64,000 bases of DNA from Thermophilibacter provencensis. GTDB taxonomy: Bacteria; Actinomycetota; Coriobacteriia; Coriobacteriales; Atopobiaceae. The position numbers and the translations under genes are program-made. Each line of letters opens with the position of its first letter. Position 1 is the first letter of the stretch. Positions 8,156-16,199 of the stretch are shown here, in pieces. The notes below the pieces were generated by a model. That model did not search any database and had not been told where the DNA came from. It was given only the letters and a program-made list of their open reading frames with translations. The stretch covers positions 1 to 64,000 of the forward strand of contig NZ_JAUDEA010000003.1 of the NCBI RefSeq assembly GCF_030372065.1, in the 5' to 3' direction.

Positions 8156-9187
8156 ATGGCGTCTGCCCAGAAGAAGCGCATCACGATAAACGACATCGCC
8201 CAGATGGCGGGGACCTCCAAGACGACCGTGTCCTTCTACCTCAACGGGCACACGGACCGCATGTCCGAGGAGACGCGCAAGAGGATCGAGGAGGCGATCC
8301 GGGAGACCGAGTACCAGCCCAACCCCCTCGCGCGCGGCATGAACGCGAAGAGCACCAAGCTCCTCGGCGTCATCATCGGCGACGTGACCAACGAGTTTGC
8401 CAACCGCTTCGTCAAGGGCGTCGGGTCCGTGGCGGACCACGAGGGCTACCGCCTGCTCATCTGCTCCTCGAACTACGACAGCGAGGCCGAGCGCGCCTAC
8501 ATCGACCGGCTGATCGCGCTGGGCGTGGACGGTTTCATCGTCCAGCCGACGGCCCGGTTCAAGGCGATCGCCGAGAGCATCGAGGCGGCGGGCAAGAAGC
8601 TCGTGTTCTTTGACTCCAAGCTCTACGACTACGCCTCCAACTGGGTCAAGACGGACAACTACGAGGCCGCCTACCAGGCGATCGAGCACTGCATCGCCTG
8701 CGGCTACCAGCGCTTCCTGCTCGTTGCCGCCGCGCCCCAGCTGCTGAGCTCGCGCATCGAGCGCTTCTCGGGCTTCGTGGACGCCCTCCAGGACGAGCAC
8801 CGGGACTTCTCGAAGCTGGAGATCGACTCCCCCGTTGACATCAAGGCCGTGCGGGAGTTCCTGCGAGCCCACATCGACGGGGAGACCCCGACGCTCGTCT
8901 TTGCCCCGAACTGCTGGGCGCTGCCGGACATCTACGTGGCCATGCGCGAGTTCTACCCGCTCATGCCCGAGAAGGTGGGGCTCGTGGGCTTTGACAACTT
9001 CGACTGGGCGGGCGTCGCCTTCCCCAGCGTGAGCTCCATCGAGCAGCCGGCCTTCGAGGAGGGACGCGAGGCCTGCCGCATCCTGCTCGACCTCATCGCA
9101 AACGACAGCAGCGAGAAGGTCCATCAGGTGCTCAGCTGCAAGACCAAGTGGCGCGGCACCATTATGGCGCCGCGGGAGGACGCCTAG
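8156..9187 (+). CDS. LacI-family transcriptional regulator of the GAG locus
   Basis: 343 residues; GAGGAGA precedes the ATG. The N-terminal HTH reads ITINDIAQMAGTSKTTVSFYLNG (residues about 9-32), followed by the hinge helix region EYQPNPLARGMNAK. The C-terminal periplasmic-binding-protein-like effector domain begins KLLGVIIGDVTNEFANRF. Many relatives respond to a sugar acid or a phosphorylated intermediate; the ligand here is unknown. Perfect operator in its own leader and related half-sites in the divergent ugl/dhuI promoter indicate that it represses the GAG genes and itself. The IS insertion upstream has probably changed how the gene is transcribed, since the original promoter context is now IS sequence. 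Confidence 0.88.
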   Translation: MASAQKKRITINDIAQMAGTSKTTVSFYLNGHTDRMSEETRKRIEEAIRETEYQPNPLARGMNAKSTKLLGVIIGDVTNEFANRFVKGVGSVADHEGYRLLICSSNYDSEAERAYIDRLIALGVDGFIVQPTARFKAIAESIEAAGKKLVFFDSKLYDYASNWVKTDNYEAAYQAIEHCIACGYQRFLLVAAAPQLLSSRIERFSGFVDALQDEHRDFSKLEIDSPVDIKAVREFLRAHIDGETPTLVFAPNCWALPDIYVAMREFYPLMPEKVGLVGFDNFDWAGVAFPSVSSIEQPAFEEGREACRILLDLIANDSSEKVHQVLSCKTKWRGTIMAPREDA

Positions 9188-9197
9188 CGGCGCAACC

Positions 9198-9301
9198 GGT
9201 ACAAGCGCACGTTTTTCTCGGTAGATCTGCCGCCTCAACCACCTGCGGATACTTGCGTTTGAGCAGGTAGGGAGCTCCCGAGAAAAACGGCCTCGTGTAC
9301 C
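9198..9301. repeat. 104-bp imperfect palindromic element
   Basis: The arms start GGTACA and both contain CGTTTTTCTCGG in inverted orientation (9210-9221 and 9278-9289). A second nested pairing CTGCC..TCAA / TTGAG..GGTAG is visible inside. It fills the space between the LacI stop and the helicase and may end the LacI transcript. No gene is present in 9188-9378. Confidence 0.55.
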
Positions 9302-9378
9302 ATCACCCCACCGGAGGGGCTCGCGATGGCGTACCATTGTCTATCCGAAATTCCGCGCCTCGACGCCGAAGGAGCCCC

Positions 9379-11487
9379 ATGTCCGAGCACGACGACCCGA
9401 TCTTCCAGGCCGAGCAGGCCCACCTCTCCGAGCTCTACGCTCAGCTGCTCAAGATCCGCGACGACATCTCGCAGGACCTGGAGACCAACCATGCCGGCGC
9501 CAAGCAGGACCTCATCGACATGTCCGAGGAGGTGCGCCTGGACTTTGGCGGCGCGGACGAGACCATCGAGACCCTCGCCGCCATTGAGACGCTCAACTCC
9601 ATCATTGACGCCTACAACCAGTACCACGACTTCAACGTGGACAAGCTCCGCCGTGTGATGCTGCTGCTCATGCAGCCCTACTTCGCGAAGGTCACGCTCG
9701 AGATGCGCCCCGGCAGGCCGCCGCGCGACGTCTACATTGGCGCCGCGGGCATGACCGACGAGCGCAGCCGCCCGCTCGTGGTGGACTGGCGCTCCCCCGT
9801 GGCCGAGACCTACTACAACCAGGAGATGGGCCCCACCTCCTACCAGGTGGACGGCAAGACCCGCACGGTGAACCTCAAGCTGCGCCGCCAGTTTGACATC
9901 GTGCGCGACCAGCTCAACATGTACTTCGACACCACCATTGCTATCCAGGACTCGCTTTTGCTCTCGGCGCTCAAGAAGCACCACACCGAGAAGCTCCAGG
10001 CCATCACGGCCACCATTCAGCGCGAGCAGAACGAGGTGGTGCGCCACGCGGACGTGCCCGTTCTTCTCGTCAACGGAATCGCCGGCTCCGGCAAGACGTC
10101 CGTGCTGCTGCAGCGCATTGCCTACCTGCTCTACCAGGAGCGCAAGACCCTTGACCCCAGCCAGGTCTGGCTCTTCACGCCCAACGACGTCTTTGAGAGC
10201 TACATCGACACGGTCCTGCCCTCCATGGGCGAGTCCAACCCGCAGACGGTCACGTGGCGCGCCTTCGTGAGCGAGCAGGGCGCCGGTGAGCGCGACCTGG
10301 GGCTCTCCACCTCGCCCGAGACGCTGCGCCGCATGGACGAGGCGGCGCGCGAGCTGGTCCTGGAGTCCGAGGACCTGCGCGAGGTCAAGTTTGCGGGCGA
10401 GACGCTCCTCAAGGCCAGCCAGGTGGCGAGCGCCGTGGAGAAGTTCTCCGAGTTTGACGTGGGCCCGCGCTTCACCGCGCTCGTGAAGGAGGAGCTGCAC
10501 AGCCGCCTCAACCGCCGCCTTGGCCAGATCGCGAGAAACGACGAGCTCCAGGAGGAGATGCTCAGCCTGGACGTGGAGCGCCAGTACGAGATCTTCGGCG
10601 AGACGCTCGCGCCGGACAACGACGACGAGACCGCGGCGTACGCGCGGCGTTACGTGGACTACCTCTACGCCGGCACCCACGACGAGATCGAGCGCCTGGT
10701 GTGGCTGCGCTTTGACCGCATTGGCATGCGCCTGCTGGGGCAGAGCGCGCTTTCCGCCGTCGAGTGGCTCTACCTGCGGCTCATTTTCACCGGCATCGGC
10801 AGCCGCGACGCGCGCTTCGTTATGGTCGACGAGGTCCAGGACTACACCGAGGCCCAGCTCATGGTGCTCGCGCGGTACTTCTCGCGCGCGCATTTCCTGC
10901 TTCTGGGAGACGAGCACCAGGCAATCTACGAGGGCACGGCAACGTTTGCGCAGATCGCGGACATCTTCCGCGCCACGCACGGCAGCGTGGACGAGTGCCG
11001 CCTGCTCACAAGCTACCGCTCCTCGCCGGAGATCACGGCGCTCTTCACCGGGCTTCTCGACAAGCGCGAGCAGCTGCGGCTCACCTCGGTGCAGCGTGCC
11101 GGCGTGGAGCCCGTCGTGCGCTCGTTTGATGAGAAGGACGCGTACCTTGCCGCGCTGCGGGAGGCCGTGGCTGAGGGCGGCGAGGGCCTCACGGCGATCG
11201 TGGCCGAGAGCGACGCGCGCGTGAGCTGGCTCTCCAAGCAGCTCGGCGATGCGGCGCAGGTGGTGCGCGGCGACAAGAACCTGCCGGCAGAGGGCGTGGT
11301 CCTGCTGCCGCTGCGCGTGGCCAAGGGACTTGAGTTTGACCACGTCATCGTGCCCGACGCACAGGCCGAGGTCTACCCGGACACGCCGCTTTCGCGCCGC
11401 CGTCTCTACACCGCAATCTCGCGCGCCATGCACCGCGTGACCGTACTCGCCCAGGGCCCGCTCACGCCGCTTCTCGCCGCGCGGTAG
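9379..11487 (+). CDS. helD: HelD-like superfamily I helicase (RNA polymerase-associated ATPase)
   Basis: 702 residues; GAAGGAG lies five bases before the chosen ATG, while an upstream ATG lacks such a site. The N-terminus is an antiparallel coiled coil (QAEQAHLSELYAQLLKIRDD). Walker A is GIAGSGKTSVLLQR near residue 233, the DEXX box is MVDEVQDYTEAQL, and the C-terminal motifs include GLEFDHVIVPDAQ and YTAISRAMHRVTV. This layout is that of HelD, which recycles stalled RNA polymerase, rather than UvrD proper. The last codons of the gene run straight into the following CTTCTCG tandem array, so the 3' end has apparently been shaped by it. Confidence 0.88.
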   Translation: MSEHDDPIFQAEQAHLSELYAQLLKIRDDISQDLETNHAGAKQDLIDMSEEVRLDFGGADETIETLAAIETLNSIIDAYNQYHDFNVDKLRRVMLLLMQPYFAKVTLEMRPGRPPRDVYIGAAGMTDERSRPLVVDWRSPVAETYYNQEMGPTSYQVDGKTRTVNLKLRRQFDIVRDQLNMYFDTTIAIQDSLLLSALKKHHTEKLQAITATIQREQNEVVRHADVPVLLVNGIAGSGKTSVLLQRIAYLLYQERKTLDPSQVWLFTPNDVFESYIDTVLPSMGESNPQTVTWRAFVSEQGAGERDLGLSTSPETLRRMDEAARELVLESEDLREVKFAGETLLKASQVASAVEKFSEFDVGPRFTALVKEELHSRLNRRLGQIARNDELQEEMLSLDVERQYEIFGETLAPDNDDETAAYARRYVDYLYAGTHDEIERLVWLRFDRIGMRLLGQSALSAVEWLYLRLIFTGIGSRDARFVMVDEVQDYTEAQLMVLARYFSRAHFLLLGDEHQAIYEGTATFAQIADIFRATHGSVDECRLLTSYRSSPEITALFTGLLDKREQLRLTSVQRAGVEPVVRSFDEKDAYLAALREAVAEGGEGLTAIVAESDARVSWLSKQLGDAAQVVRGDKNLPAEGVVLLPLRVAKGLEFDHVIVPDAQAEVYPDTPLSRRRLYTAISRAMHRVTVLAQGPLTPLLAAR

Positions 11488-11488
11488 C

Positions 11489-11583
11489 CCTTCTCGCCGC
11501 GCCGTCCTTCTCGCTGCCCTGTCCTTCTCGCCGCGTCGTCCTTCTCGCTGCCCTGTCCTTCTCGCCGCGTCGTCCTTCTCGCC
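11489..11583. repeat. Tandem array of 17-bp units carrying CTTCTCG
   Basis: Five full 17-bp units and a partial sixth start with CCTTCTCGC and alternate between two versions (CCGCGYCGT and TGCCCTGT endings), giving a 34-bp higher-order period. It begins two bases after the helD stop codon. The last codons of helD have the same sequence. It abuts the AT-rich E1 element. Confidence 0.85.
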
Positions 11584-11671
11584 AAACCTGGCAGCTAGTG
11601 GTTCTTGAACAAAGTAACATCGCAACTGCTTAATCTGCTACTTTGTTCATTAGCTACTACCTGCCAGGTTT
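11584..11671. repeat. AT-rich inverted-repeat element E1
   Basis: 88 bp with 16-bp ends AAACCTGGCAGCTAGT and ACTACCTGCCAGGTTT (one mismatch). A nested inverted pair GAACAAAGTA / TACTTTGTTC lies inside. Composition is far more AT-rich than the surroundings. Two more copies of the family occur at 26925 and 28272. Confidence 0.8.
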
Positions 11672-11764
11672 GAGAAACCAAGAGCAGCCCAGCGAGAAGG
11701 ACAGCGCGAGAAGAGCGACCACCACGGGTATACTGCGAGAAAGACGGCGAGCCGAGGAGGACCC

Positions 11765-13015
11765 ATGTTCAGCCCCTTCCGCACCGAGCAGGGCGCGCCC
11801 AAGGCGATCACGGACGTTGAGTACGCGGACCTCGACCAGCTGCGCGAGCTCGACGAGGGTTTTGTCCTAGAGCTCAAGCAGACCTTCTCCCCCAGCGTGC
11901 GCCGCAAGATCCCCAAGATCGTGGCGTCGTTTGCCAACTCCCGCGGCGGCTGGCTCGTCATTGGCATCTCGGACGCCGAGAAGGACGTGTGCCCCGTGCC
12001 GCGCCCCAGCGCGGACGTGAGCCAGATCATCGGCGAGCTCTGCCGCCGCCACGTCTCCCCCGCCCCGCGCTTTGTGGCGCGCTTTCTCCCCGATCCCACG
12101 GCCCCTGAGCAGGGCGTCATTCTTGTCCAGGTCTTTGAGGGCAACTTTCCGCCCTACGTTGCGGACGGCGTGGTGGAGATTCGCGAGGGCTCCACCTCAG
12201 GGCCCGCGGCGGGCACGGCGCTCGTTGACCTCTACGACAAGGCCACGCGGCGGCGCTTTGAGGTGCGCGCCTTCTGCAAGCGCACCGTCCACTACCCCAT
12301 GGCGGGGCCCGGGGGCGAGGCGCTGCCGCTCTTCAACCTCTACCTCTTTAGGATGGGGCGGCTCTCGGAGGATACCTTCTCTCGCGAGCGCGACAACGAG
12401 CACGTGGCGGCCATGCGACAGGCGTTTGCCCAGCGCGGGCTGGAGTGCCGCGTGCAGCACGCGCACGACAGCCTGGTCTTTCGCATGCCCGCGCGCGACG
12501 AGACCGTGGCGCCGCACTCCGCCATCGAGCTCTTTCCGGACGAGTCGATGAAGCTCTCCGTGCCGGCGGTCCTTCTCGACGGACGCGAGCGCGAGGAGGC
12601 GCTGACCACCATGGCGAGAAGGGCCCTCTTCCCGCCGGCCCCCGGCGCGCGGCTCATCGACGCGGCGGCGACGCTCAGCCGGGTGAAGCGCATGGCCACG
12701 CTGCTTGACCGCTACGTTCGCGTGCGGGAGATCTCCTGGCAGGAGTATGCCGTGGCCTATGAGCTGGAGAACATGGCAGGCGTCACGCTGTGGTCCGCCG
12801 ACGAGACCTACCTCGCCTACGCGGAGCGCCATGGCGTGCTCTACTGCGCCACCACCGACTGCCTCTCGCGCGTGCGCTATCTCGACGACGGCGCGCACGA
12901 CACCTTCCGCGCGCGACAGTTTGCCGGCAGCCACTTCTTCGAGGCGTGCGGGCTGCCGCTGGGCTCACCAGACCCGGAGGACAACGTCCTCGTAGACGCC
13001 CTGCTCCGCACGTAG
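11765..13015 (+). CDS. AlbA_2 (Schlafen-like) domain protein, function unknown
   Basis: 416 residues with GAGGAGGACCC before the ATG. Residues about 28-130 form an AlbA_2 / Schlafen-type putative nucleic-acid-binding domain: FVLELKQTFSPSVRRKIPKIVASFANSRGGWLVIGI, including the conserved E-K and ANS-GG motifs. The rest has no family I recognise. Such domains occur in regulators and in some phage-defence proteins, but nothing here proves such a role. The gene stands alone between two palindromic elements (E1 and F1) and converges on the P-ATPase gene. Confidence 0.7.
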   Translation: MFSPFRTEQGAPKAITDVEYADLDQLRELDEGFVLELKQTFSPSVRRKIPKIVASFANSRGGWLVIGISDAEKDVCPVPRPSADVSQIIGELCRRHVSPAPRFVARFLPDPTAPEQGVILVQVFEGNFPPYVADGVVEIREGSTSGPAAGTALVDLYDKATRRRFEVRAFCKRTVHYPMAGPGGEALPLFNLYLFRMGRLSEDTFSRERDNEHVAAMRQAFAQRGLECRVQHAHDSLVFRMPARDETVAPHSAIELFPDESMKLSVPAVLLDGREREEALTTMARRALFPPAPGARLIDAAATLSRVKRMATLLDRYVRVREISWQEYAVAYELENMAGVTLWSADETYLAYAERHGVLYCATTDCLSRVRYLDDGAHDTFRARQFAGSHFFEACGLPLGSPDPEDNVLVDALLRT

Positions 13016-13039
13016 CGGCGGCGCAGACCCCCAACGGGG

Positions 13040-13166
13040 GGGCGGCAGGGTGATGACAAGGGTGATGGTGACAAAGGTGACAGGGTAGATTGTCACCATC
13101 TTACCGATGGTGACAATCTACCCTGTCACCTTTGTCACCATCACCCTTGTCATCACCCTGCCGCCC
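13040..13166. repeat. Giant perfect hairpin F1 (61-bp arms, 5-base loop)
   Basis: Arms 13040-13100 and 13106-13166 are perfectly complementary around the loop TTACC. The arm is built of related blocks (GGGTGATGACAA, GGGTGATGGTGACAAA, GGTGACAGGGTAGATTGTCACC). It lies between two convergent genes and could end both transcripts. Three more members of the family lie at 15992, 25279 and 51709. Confidence 0.95.
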
Positions 13167-13198
13167 TTGCCATCATCACGGCCCCGCCGCCGTTTGCG

Positions 13199-15880
13199 TT
13201 ACTCCTCACCGCGGTTCTCGTGGTGGACGAGGCGCCTGCGGTAGAGCCAGGTCTCGTGACGGTTGTCCCACAGCTTGAACACCTCGGCAACGAGCGTGGG
13301 AACAACCGAGAGGCCAAGCGCGCACGCCCAGCTAAAGGGTCCGATAGGCGCCAGCCCAAAGATCGCGCCCACGGGCTCCACGAGCACGAGCGCCGAGAAG
13401 GCCACGACCACGCCCACCGCGCTCCACACCAGCGGCAGGTTGTCGCGCACCGTGCGCCTGAAGACCGAGCCGCGGCTGCGCACGGTGAAGACGTGCAGCA
13501 CGCTCGTGAGCGCAACCACAAGGAAGCACATCGTCTGGCCAGCCGCGAGCGACGGCCCCTCGCCACCCGGCAGCCACGCAAACGTGCCCAACCAGAAAGC
13601 GAGAAGGCCCACCACCGCAAACGCAACGGTCTGCTGCGCGATGGCGCGCGTGATGCCGGAGAAAAAGCTCTCGTTGCGCCCGATGGGCCGGCGTGCCATG
13701 ATGCGCTCGTCGGAGCGGTCGCGCGCAAGGTTGAGCCCGGGGATGCCATCGCCCAGCACGTTGATGAGCAGCAGCATCACGGGCGTGAGCGGTGTGCCCC
13801 AGCCAACGATCTGCGCGCCGAGCATGATCAAGATCTCCGAGAGGTTGCATGCCAGCAGGAAGTACACGGTGCGCTTGATGTTCGAGAAGACGTTTCTGCC
13901 CTCGCGCACGGCCGAGACGATCGTGGCGAAGTTGTCGTCCGTGAGCACCATGTCCGCCGCTGCCTTGGCGACCTCGGTGCCGCCCACGCCCATGGCAACG
14001 CCCACGTCGGCGGCCTTGAGCGCGGGGGCGTCGTTCACGCCGTCGCCCGTCATGGCAACGACCTCGCCCTGCTCCTGCCATGCCTCCACGATGCGAATCT
14101 TGTCCTCCGGCGAGACGCGCGCGTAGACGGAGTACGCGCGCACGTTCTCGACGAGCTCCTCGTCCGACATCCCCGCGAGCTGGCGGCCGGTCACAACCGT
14201 GCCGCCCGGCCCGATGAGGCCGATCTGCCGCGCGATGGCGCCCGCCGTTGCGGCGTGGTCGCCCGTGATCATGACCGTGCGGACGCCCGCGCGCCGCGCG
14301 AGGGCAATGGCCTCGGCCGCCTCCGGGCGCGGCGGGTCGATGAGCCCCACGATGCCCTCAAAGGCAAGGTCGCGCTCGAGCTCCTCCAAGTTGCCGCTCT
14401 CGGGCAGGTCCTCGACCACGCGGCTGCCCAGGGCAATCACGCGCAGCGCGTCATGCGCAAAGGCGTCGTGGGCGGCCTGGCGCTTGGCACGCTCTGCCTC
14501 GCTCGCGGGCGAGAAGGGCAGGCGGTCGAAGGCGCCCTTGGTGAGCACGAGGTAGCCGCCCTGGGGCAGCTCATGGACACTCGTCATCATCTTGCGCGCG
14601 GACGAGAAGGGCACCTCGCCCACACGGGGCAGGGCGGCCTCAAGCTCCTCGCGCGTCTCGCCGCCCGCCGTGAGCAAACGCAGGATGGCGGTCTCGGTGG
14701 CGTCGCCCACGATCTTCTCGCCGCCCTCGCCGTCCGGCTCCACGGTGGCGTTGCTCGCCAGGGCAAGGCGACGCAGCAGCTCGAGCGCGCGGCCTCCCGG
14801 AGCGCTCTCCCCCACCTCGAGGGGCTTCTCGCCGCTCACCCAGATGCGCCGCACGCTCATGCGGTTCTGCGTGAGCGTCCCCGTCTTGTCCGAGCAGATC
14901 ACGGAGGTCGAGCCGAGCGTCTCCACCGCGGGGAGGCGGCGAATGAGAGCGTGGCGCTCCACCATGTTGTGCACGCCACGCGTGAGCGTGAGGGTAACGA
15001 TGAGCTGCAGCGTCTCGGGCACGGCGGCCACGGCCAGCGAAACCGCGGCGAGCATCATGGCCCAGAACTCCTCGCCCTGCTGGAGCCCCGTGGCAAGAAG
15101 CGCCACGGCCGCGAGAACCGCCACCGCGCTCACGCCGTGCACCACGCGCGCAAGGCGGCGCTGCAGGGGCGTCTGGATCTTCTGGGCATCATTGAGAAAG
15201 GCGGCGATGCGGCCCATCTCGGTCGCCATGCCCGTTGCCGTGACCACCGCAACGCCGTTGCCGGCGGTGACCAGGCAGCCCGAGAAGACCATGTTGGTGC
15301 GGTCGCCGATGGGCGCGTCCGCCTCCGCGAGCGCCGAGGCGTCCTTCTCCGCGGGCTCTGACTCACCCGTGAGCGCGGACTCGTCCGCCGCAAGGCCGGT
15401 CGCCTCCACGAGGCGCGCGTCGGCGGGCACGAGGTCGCCGGTCTTGAGCAGCACCACGTCGCCGGGGACCACCTCCGCCGTCTCCACCTCCACGCGCGCG
15501 CCGTCGCGCAGCAGGAGGCACGTGGGGCTGTTGAGGTCGCGCAGCGCGTCGAGGGCGCGCTCGGCCCCGCGCTCCTGCGTCACGGCCAGCACCACGTTCA
15601 TGACGATGACGGCGAGAATGACGACCGGCTCCACGTAGCCGTGCCCCTCGCGAACGGCCAGCGCGAACGAGAGGCCGGCGGCCAGAAGCAGGATGAGGTT
15701 CGCGACGTCACGCAGCTGGCGGAGGACCATCGAGACCACGCTCTCCGGCTTGGCCTGCTGGTACTCGTTTGGGCCGTGCTCGGCAAGGCGCACGGCAACC
15801 TGGGACGCGGAGAGGCCGCGATCCACGTTTGCGCCAAGCTGCTCCAGGGTCTTCTCTGCGGGAAGGCTCCAGTACTTCAT
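13199..15880 (-). CDS. P-type calcium-transporting ATPase (P2 type)
   Basis: 893 residues. Domains in order: cation-ATPase N-terminal domain (MKYWSLPAEKTLEQL, GLSASQV), two membrane helices, actuator domain with LTGESEP, helices with the PETL ion-binding motif, phosphorylation site D331 in SDKTGTLTQN, nucleotide-binding domain, the TGDGVNDAPALKAADVG hinge, and a C-terminal set of six helices. This is the plan of Ca2+/Mn2+ or cation P2 ATPases of about 900 residues. It should pump divalent cation out of the cell using ATP. The start ATG has only a modest AAAGAGA site. It is flanked by hairpins F1 and F2 and is probably a single-gene transcript. Confidence 0.93.
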   Translation of the reverse strand: MKYWSLPAEKTLEQLGANVDRGLSASQVAVRLAEHGPNEYQQAKPESVVSMVLRQLRDVANLILLLAAGLSFALAVREGHGYVEPVVILAVIVMNVVLAVTQERGAERALDALRDLNSPTCLLLRDGARVEVETAEVVPGDVVLLKTGDLVPADARLVEATGLAADESALTGESEPAEKDASALAEADAPIGDRTNMVFSGCLVTAGNGVAVVTATGMATEMGRIAAFLNDAQKIQTPLQRRLARVVHGVSAVAVLAAVALLATGLQQGEEFWAMMLAAVSLAVAAVPETLQLIVTLTLTRGVHNMVERHALIRRLPAVETLGSTSVICSDKTGTLTQNRMSVRRIWVSGEKPLEVGESAPGGRALELLRRLALASNATVEPDGEGGEKIVGDATETAILRLLTAGGETREELEAALPRVGEVPFSSARKMMTSVHELPQGGYLVLTKGAFDRLPFSPASEAERAKRQAAHDAFAHDALRVIALGSRVVEDLPESGNLEELERDLAFEGIVGLIDPPRPEAAEAIALARRAGVRTVMITGDHAATAGAIARQIGLIGPGGTVVTGRQLAGMSDEELVENVRAYSVYARVSPEDKIRIVEAWQEQGEVVAMTGDGVNDAPALKAADVGVAMGVGGTEVAKAAADMVLTDDNFATIVSAVREGRNVFSNIKRTVYFLLACNLSEILIMLGAQIVGWGTPLTPVMLLLINVLGDGIPGLNLARDRSDERIMARRPIGRNESFFSGITRAIAQQTVAFAVVGLLAFWLGTFAWLPGGEGPSLAAGQTMCFLVVALTSVLHVFTVRSRGSVFRRTVRDNLPLVWSAVGVVVAFSALVLVEPVGAIFGLAPIGPFSWACALGLSVVPTLVAEVFKLWDNRHETWLYRRRLVHHENRGEE

Positions 15881-15991
15881 GATTCTCTTTCTTGTTGGGG
15901 TGCGGGCAAAGCTGTCCTCTTTTGTCCTACCCCGGAGCGGCGCCGGCTATACCCGTTACTGACATGACACTGACGTCAGAACTGAGTGTCA

Positions 15992-16102
15992 GGGCGGATT
16001 ATGACAAAGGTGACTGACAAAGGTGACAGGGTAGATTGTCACCATGAGCTCATGGTGACAATCTACCCTGTCACCTTTGTCAACCTTTGTCATAATCCGC
16101 CC
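15992..16102. repeat. Giant hairpin F2 (about 54-bp arms, central GAGCTC)
   Basis: Arms start GGGCGGATTATGACAAAGG and meet at ATGAGCTCAT with no loop. The only asymmetry is a 3-base insertion (GAC) in the left arm. A side block 15966-15991 (GACACTGACGTCAG...GTGTCA) is also seen beside F3. It fills most of the 319-bp space between the P-ATPase start and the GH3 stop; the remainder holds the P-ATPase leader. Confidence 0.93.
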
Positions 16103-16199
16103 CGCCGCCCCTGTCAGAAACCCCGCGAGAAAAACGAGCCGGGCCGCAGCGTCAATGACGCCACGGCCCGACACGGGGAGGGAATGTGCCCTGAAACCG

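Noticed and set aside
7517-9337. Long open frame continuing upstream of orfB on the minus strand across the LacI gene
   Set aside because: It is antisense to a clear LacI gene and the upstream translation shows no family. Only the part from the A7 slip site onward matches an IS3 transposase.
11489-11583. Regular repeats considered as a CRISPR array
   Set aside because: Units are adjacent 17-mers without unique spacers and no cas genes are near.
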